Position numbers and translations under genes: made by a program | Assembly: GCA_002287035.1 (NCBI GenBank) | Contig: NSKG01000003.1 | Coordinates: 372,001-436,000 of the forward strand | Source of the DNA: Pseudomonas sp. WN033 | Lineage (GTDB): Bacteria > Pseudomonadota > Gammaproteobacteria > Pseudomonadales > Pseudomonadaceae | Direction: 5' to 3' | Length of the DNA: 64,000 nt | In this document: in pieces, positions 62,730 through 64,000 of the stretch | Numbering within the stretch: the stretch's first letter is position 1 | How the letters are laid out: every line of letters starts with the position of its first letter | The notes under the pieces: model-generated | The model's input: only the letters and a program-made list of their open reading frames with translations | Told to the model about the DNA's origin: nothing | The model's database searches: none

Positions 62730-64000
62730 ATGGCTCTGTCGATCCCTCTCAACCCCGGCAAGATCTTCCGCCCGCCGCTGCCGGTGGATCATTTGCCGCG
62801 CCCCGAGTTGATCGGTCTGTTGAACAAGGCCCGCCAGCGCCGGCTGATTCTGGTCTGTGCCCCAGCCGGGTTTGGCAAAAGCACCCTGGCGATCGAATAC
62901 TGCCAACAGTTGGACGCGCCCTGGCGTTCTGCCTGGGTTTCACTGGATGGTCGTGACGGTCAGCCCGCGCAGTTCCTGCGGACCCTGGTCGATGCCCTGG
63001 CTACCCTTTATCCGCAGTTGGGTGAGGCCGATCTGGCCTTGTTGCAGCAACACCACAGTCAGCAGCCGCTGGACGTTGAGCAACGGGCGGTGTCGATCCT
63101 CTCCGAGTTGCGCGCCCGACATGCCGAAGACCAGCCCCTGGTGCTGGTGCTGGACGACTACCATCTGGTCCAGAGTCCGCCGTGTGATCGTTTGTGTGCG
63201 CTGTTGCTGGAGCACCTGCCGGGCAATATTCAACTGTTCATCACCAGCCGCCAGAAGCCTGACTGGCACCTGGCCCGGCTGCGCCTGAGTCATCAGTTAC
63301 TGGAGCTGGGTGAAGAGCATTTGCGCCTGAGCAACGACGAAGCCCGGCTGTTTCTCGAACAGGCTGGACTGGACCTGGCCGACCCGGAGTGGACGCGCCA
63401 GGCGCTGCAGCGTAATGAAGGCTGGATCGCCGGTCTGCGTTTGCTCAGCGTCGCGGCCGAGCAACAGTCCAGGCCGCTGGCCTTGCCGTTGTCCGGGCCG
63501 CTGGTGGACGAGTACCTGCTTGAAGAGGTGATTCTGCGCCAGCCCGAACCGGTGCGGGTGTTTCTGCACGAGATCGCCTGGCTCGACCGTTTCTGTGTCG
63601 AGCTGTGCGACAGTGTGCGCGATGCCTCCGACAGTCTGGACATCATCACCCACCTGCTGCGGCACCATGTGTTTCTGGTGCCGTTGGACAACGACGGCAC
63701 CTGGTATCGCTTCCACCACCTGTTTTCCGATGTGTTACGTGAGCGGGTTGCCCGGGACGATCCGCGTCAGCGTCTGCGCACTCATCTGCGCGCCTGCCAC
63801 TGGTTTGGTCATCAGGGCCGGATCAGCGATGCGGTCGAGCATGCGCTGGCGGCCGAGCGACCGGAAGAGGCCGCCAGCCTGGTCCAGAACCTGTCGCTTG
63901 ACCAATTGCTGGCCGAGCAGCATGTCGGCACCCTGTTGCGCTGGAAGGCCGAGTTGCCCAGCGTATTGCAGGGCAGCAGCGCGCGGCTGGTGCTGGTGCA
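62730..64000 (+). CDS. MalT-like LuxR-family regulator (C-terminus outside window)
   Basis: 423 codons are visible, with no stop before the window end. MALSIPLNPGKIFRPPLPVD leads to a STAND-type NTPase: Walker A VCAPAGFGKSTLAIEY, Walker B LVLVLDDYHLVQ, the sensor ITSRQKPDW, and WIAGLRLLS and HHLFSDVLRERV of the MalT family. TPR-like helices follow; the LuxR HTH must lie beyond 64000. Its place after DUF1329 and the shared ACTTTGG motif make it the candidate activator of this lipid unit (inference). Confidence 0.88.
   Translation, partial: MALSIPLNPGKIFRPPLPVDHLPRPELIGLLNKARQRRLILVCAPAGFGKSTLAIEYCQQLDAPWRSAWVSLDGRDGQPAQFLRTLVDALATLYPQLGEADLALLQQHHSQQPLDVEQRAVSILSELRARHAEDQPLVLVLDDYHLVQSPPCDRLCALLLEHLPGNIQLFITSRQKPDWHLARLRLSHQLLELGEEHLRLSNDEARLFLEQAGLDLADPEWTRQALQRNEGWIAGLRLLSVAAEQQSRPLALPLSGPLVDEYLLEEVILRQPEPVRVFLHEIAWLDRFCVELCDSVRDASDSLDIITHLLRHHVFLVPLDNDGTWYRFHHLFSDVLRERVARDDPRQRLRTHLRACHWFGHQGRISDAVEHALAAERPEEAASLVQNLSLDQLLAEQHVGTLLRWKAELPSVLQGSSARLVLV

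Overview
The window looks like chromosome from a member of the Pseudomonadaceae (Pseudomonas or Halopseudomonas type). The evidence is the high G+C, the rimB-rimK, hslR-hslO-pckA, roxS-roxR and speC gene sets, a Pseudomonas-style REP pair, and many sigma-54 promoters. There are no phage or plasmid backbone genes, no rRNA and no CRISPR. The species is not determinable from the sequence alone.

Layout. 1-8.5 kb: rimK (cut by the window edge) and rimB, heat-shock genes hslR and hslO, pckA, a tRNA Asn-Pro-Lys cluster, a type II NADH dehydrogenase and small conserved proteins. 8.6-14.8 kb: the RoxS/RoxR (RegB/RegA-type) redox two-component system, a Tim44-like protein, a leucine-type dehydrogenase, an SDR and a TatD nuclease. 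14.9-23.1 kb: an outer-membrane porin and a nitrate-type ABC transporter (nrtABC), separated by prfC and an adenine/adenosine deaminase. Each transport unit has a sigma-54 promoter and a leader with an ANTAR-type hexaloop hairpin overlapping an intrinsic terminator, which points to NtrC plus NasT-style antitermination. 23.1-30.5 kb: an iron-uptake unit (OmpR-type regulator, sensor kinase, TonB receptor, FecBCD-type ABC importer, DUF2218) with Fur-box-like sites. 30.5-37.1 kb: DctB/DctD next to a TAXI-type TRAP transporter that has a perfect sigma-54 promoter.

37.2-39.6 kb is an A+T-rich accessory patch. It holds a gutted REP-associated (Y1) transposase, palindromic repeats that match its flanks, two orphan secreted proteins, and a decayed second copy of urtE. 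39.6-49.8 kb is a long minus-strand nitrogen operon: urea carboxylase-like protein, GntR regulator, then urtABCDE. Its predicted sigma-54 promoter directly abuts a palindrome suited to the GntR regulator. 50.3-55.2 kb: a second TonB receptor, ornithine decarboxylase speC behind a structured leader, and a lone DUF3883 nuclease-like gene. 55.3-64 kb: fatty-acid/acyl-CoA metabolism (SDR, thiolase, AlkK-like ligase), a lipoprotein and DJ-1 pair, a CWC zinc-type protein, DUF1329 and a MalT-like LuxR regulator cut by the window end. The ligase and DUF1329 promoters share a motif.

Together, three separate transport units (porin, nrtABC, uca-urtABCDE) look like one nitrogen-scavenging regulon, each combining a sigma-54 promoter with a second specific control layer. 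I consider this the most coherent regulatory story in the window. All assignments come from reading the sequence; no database search was run.
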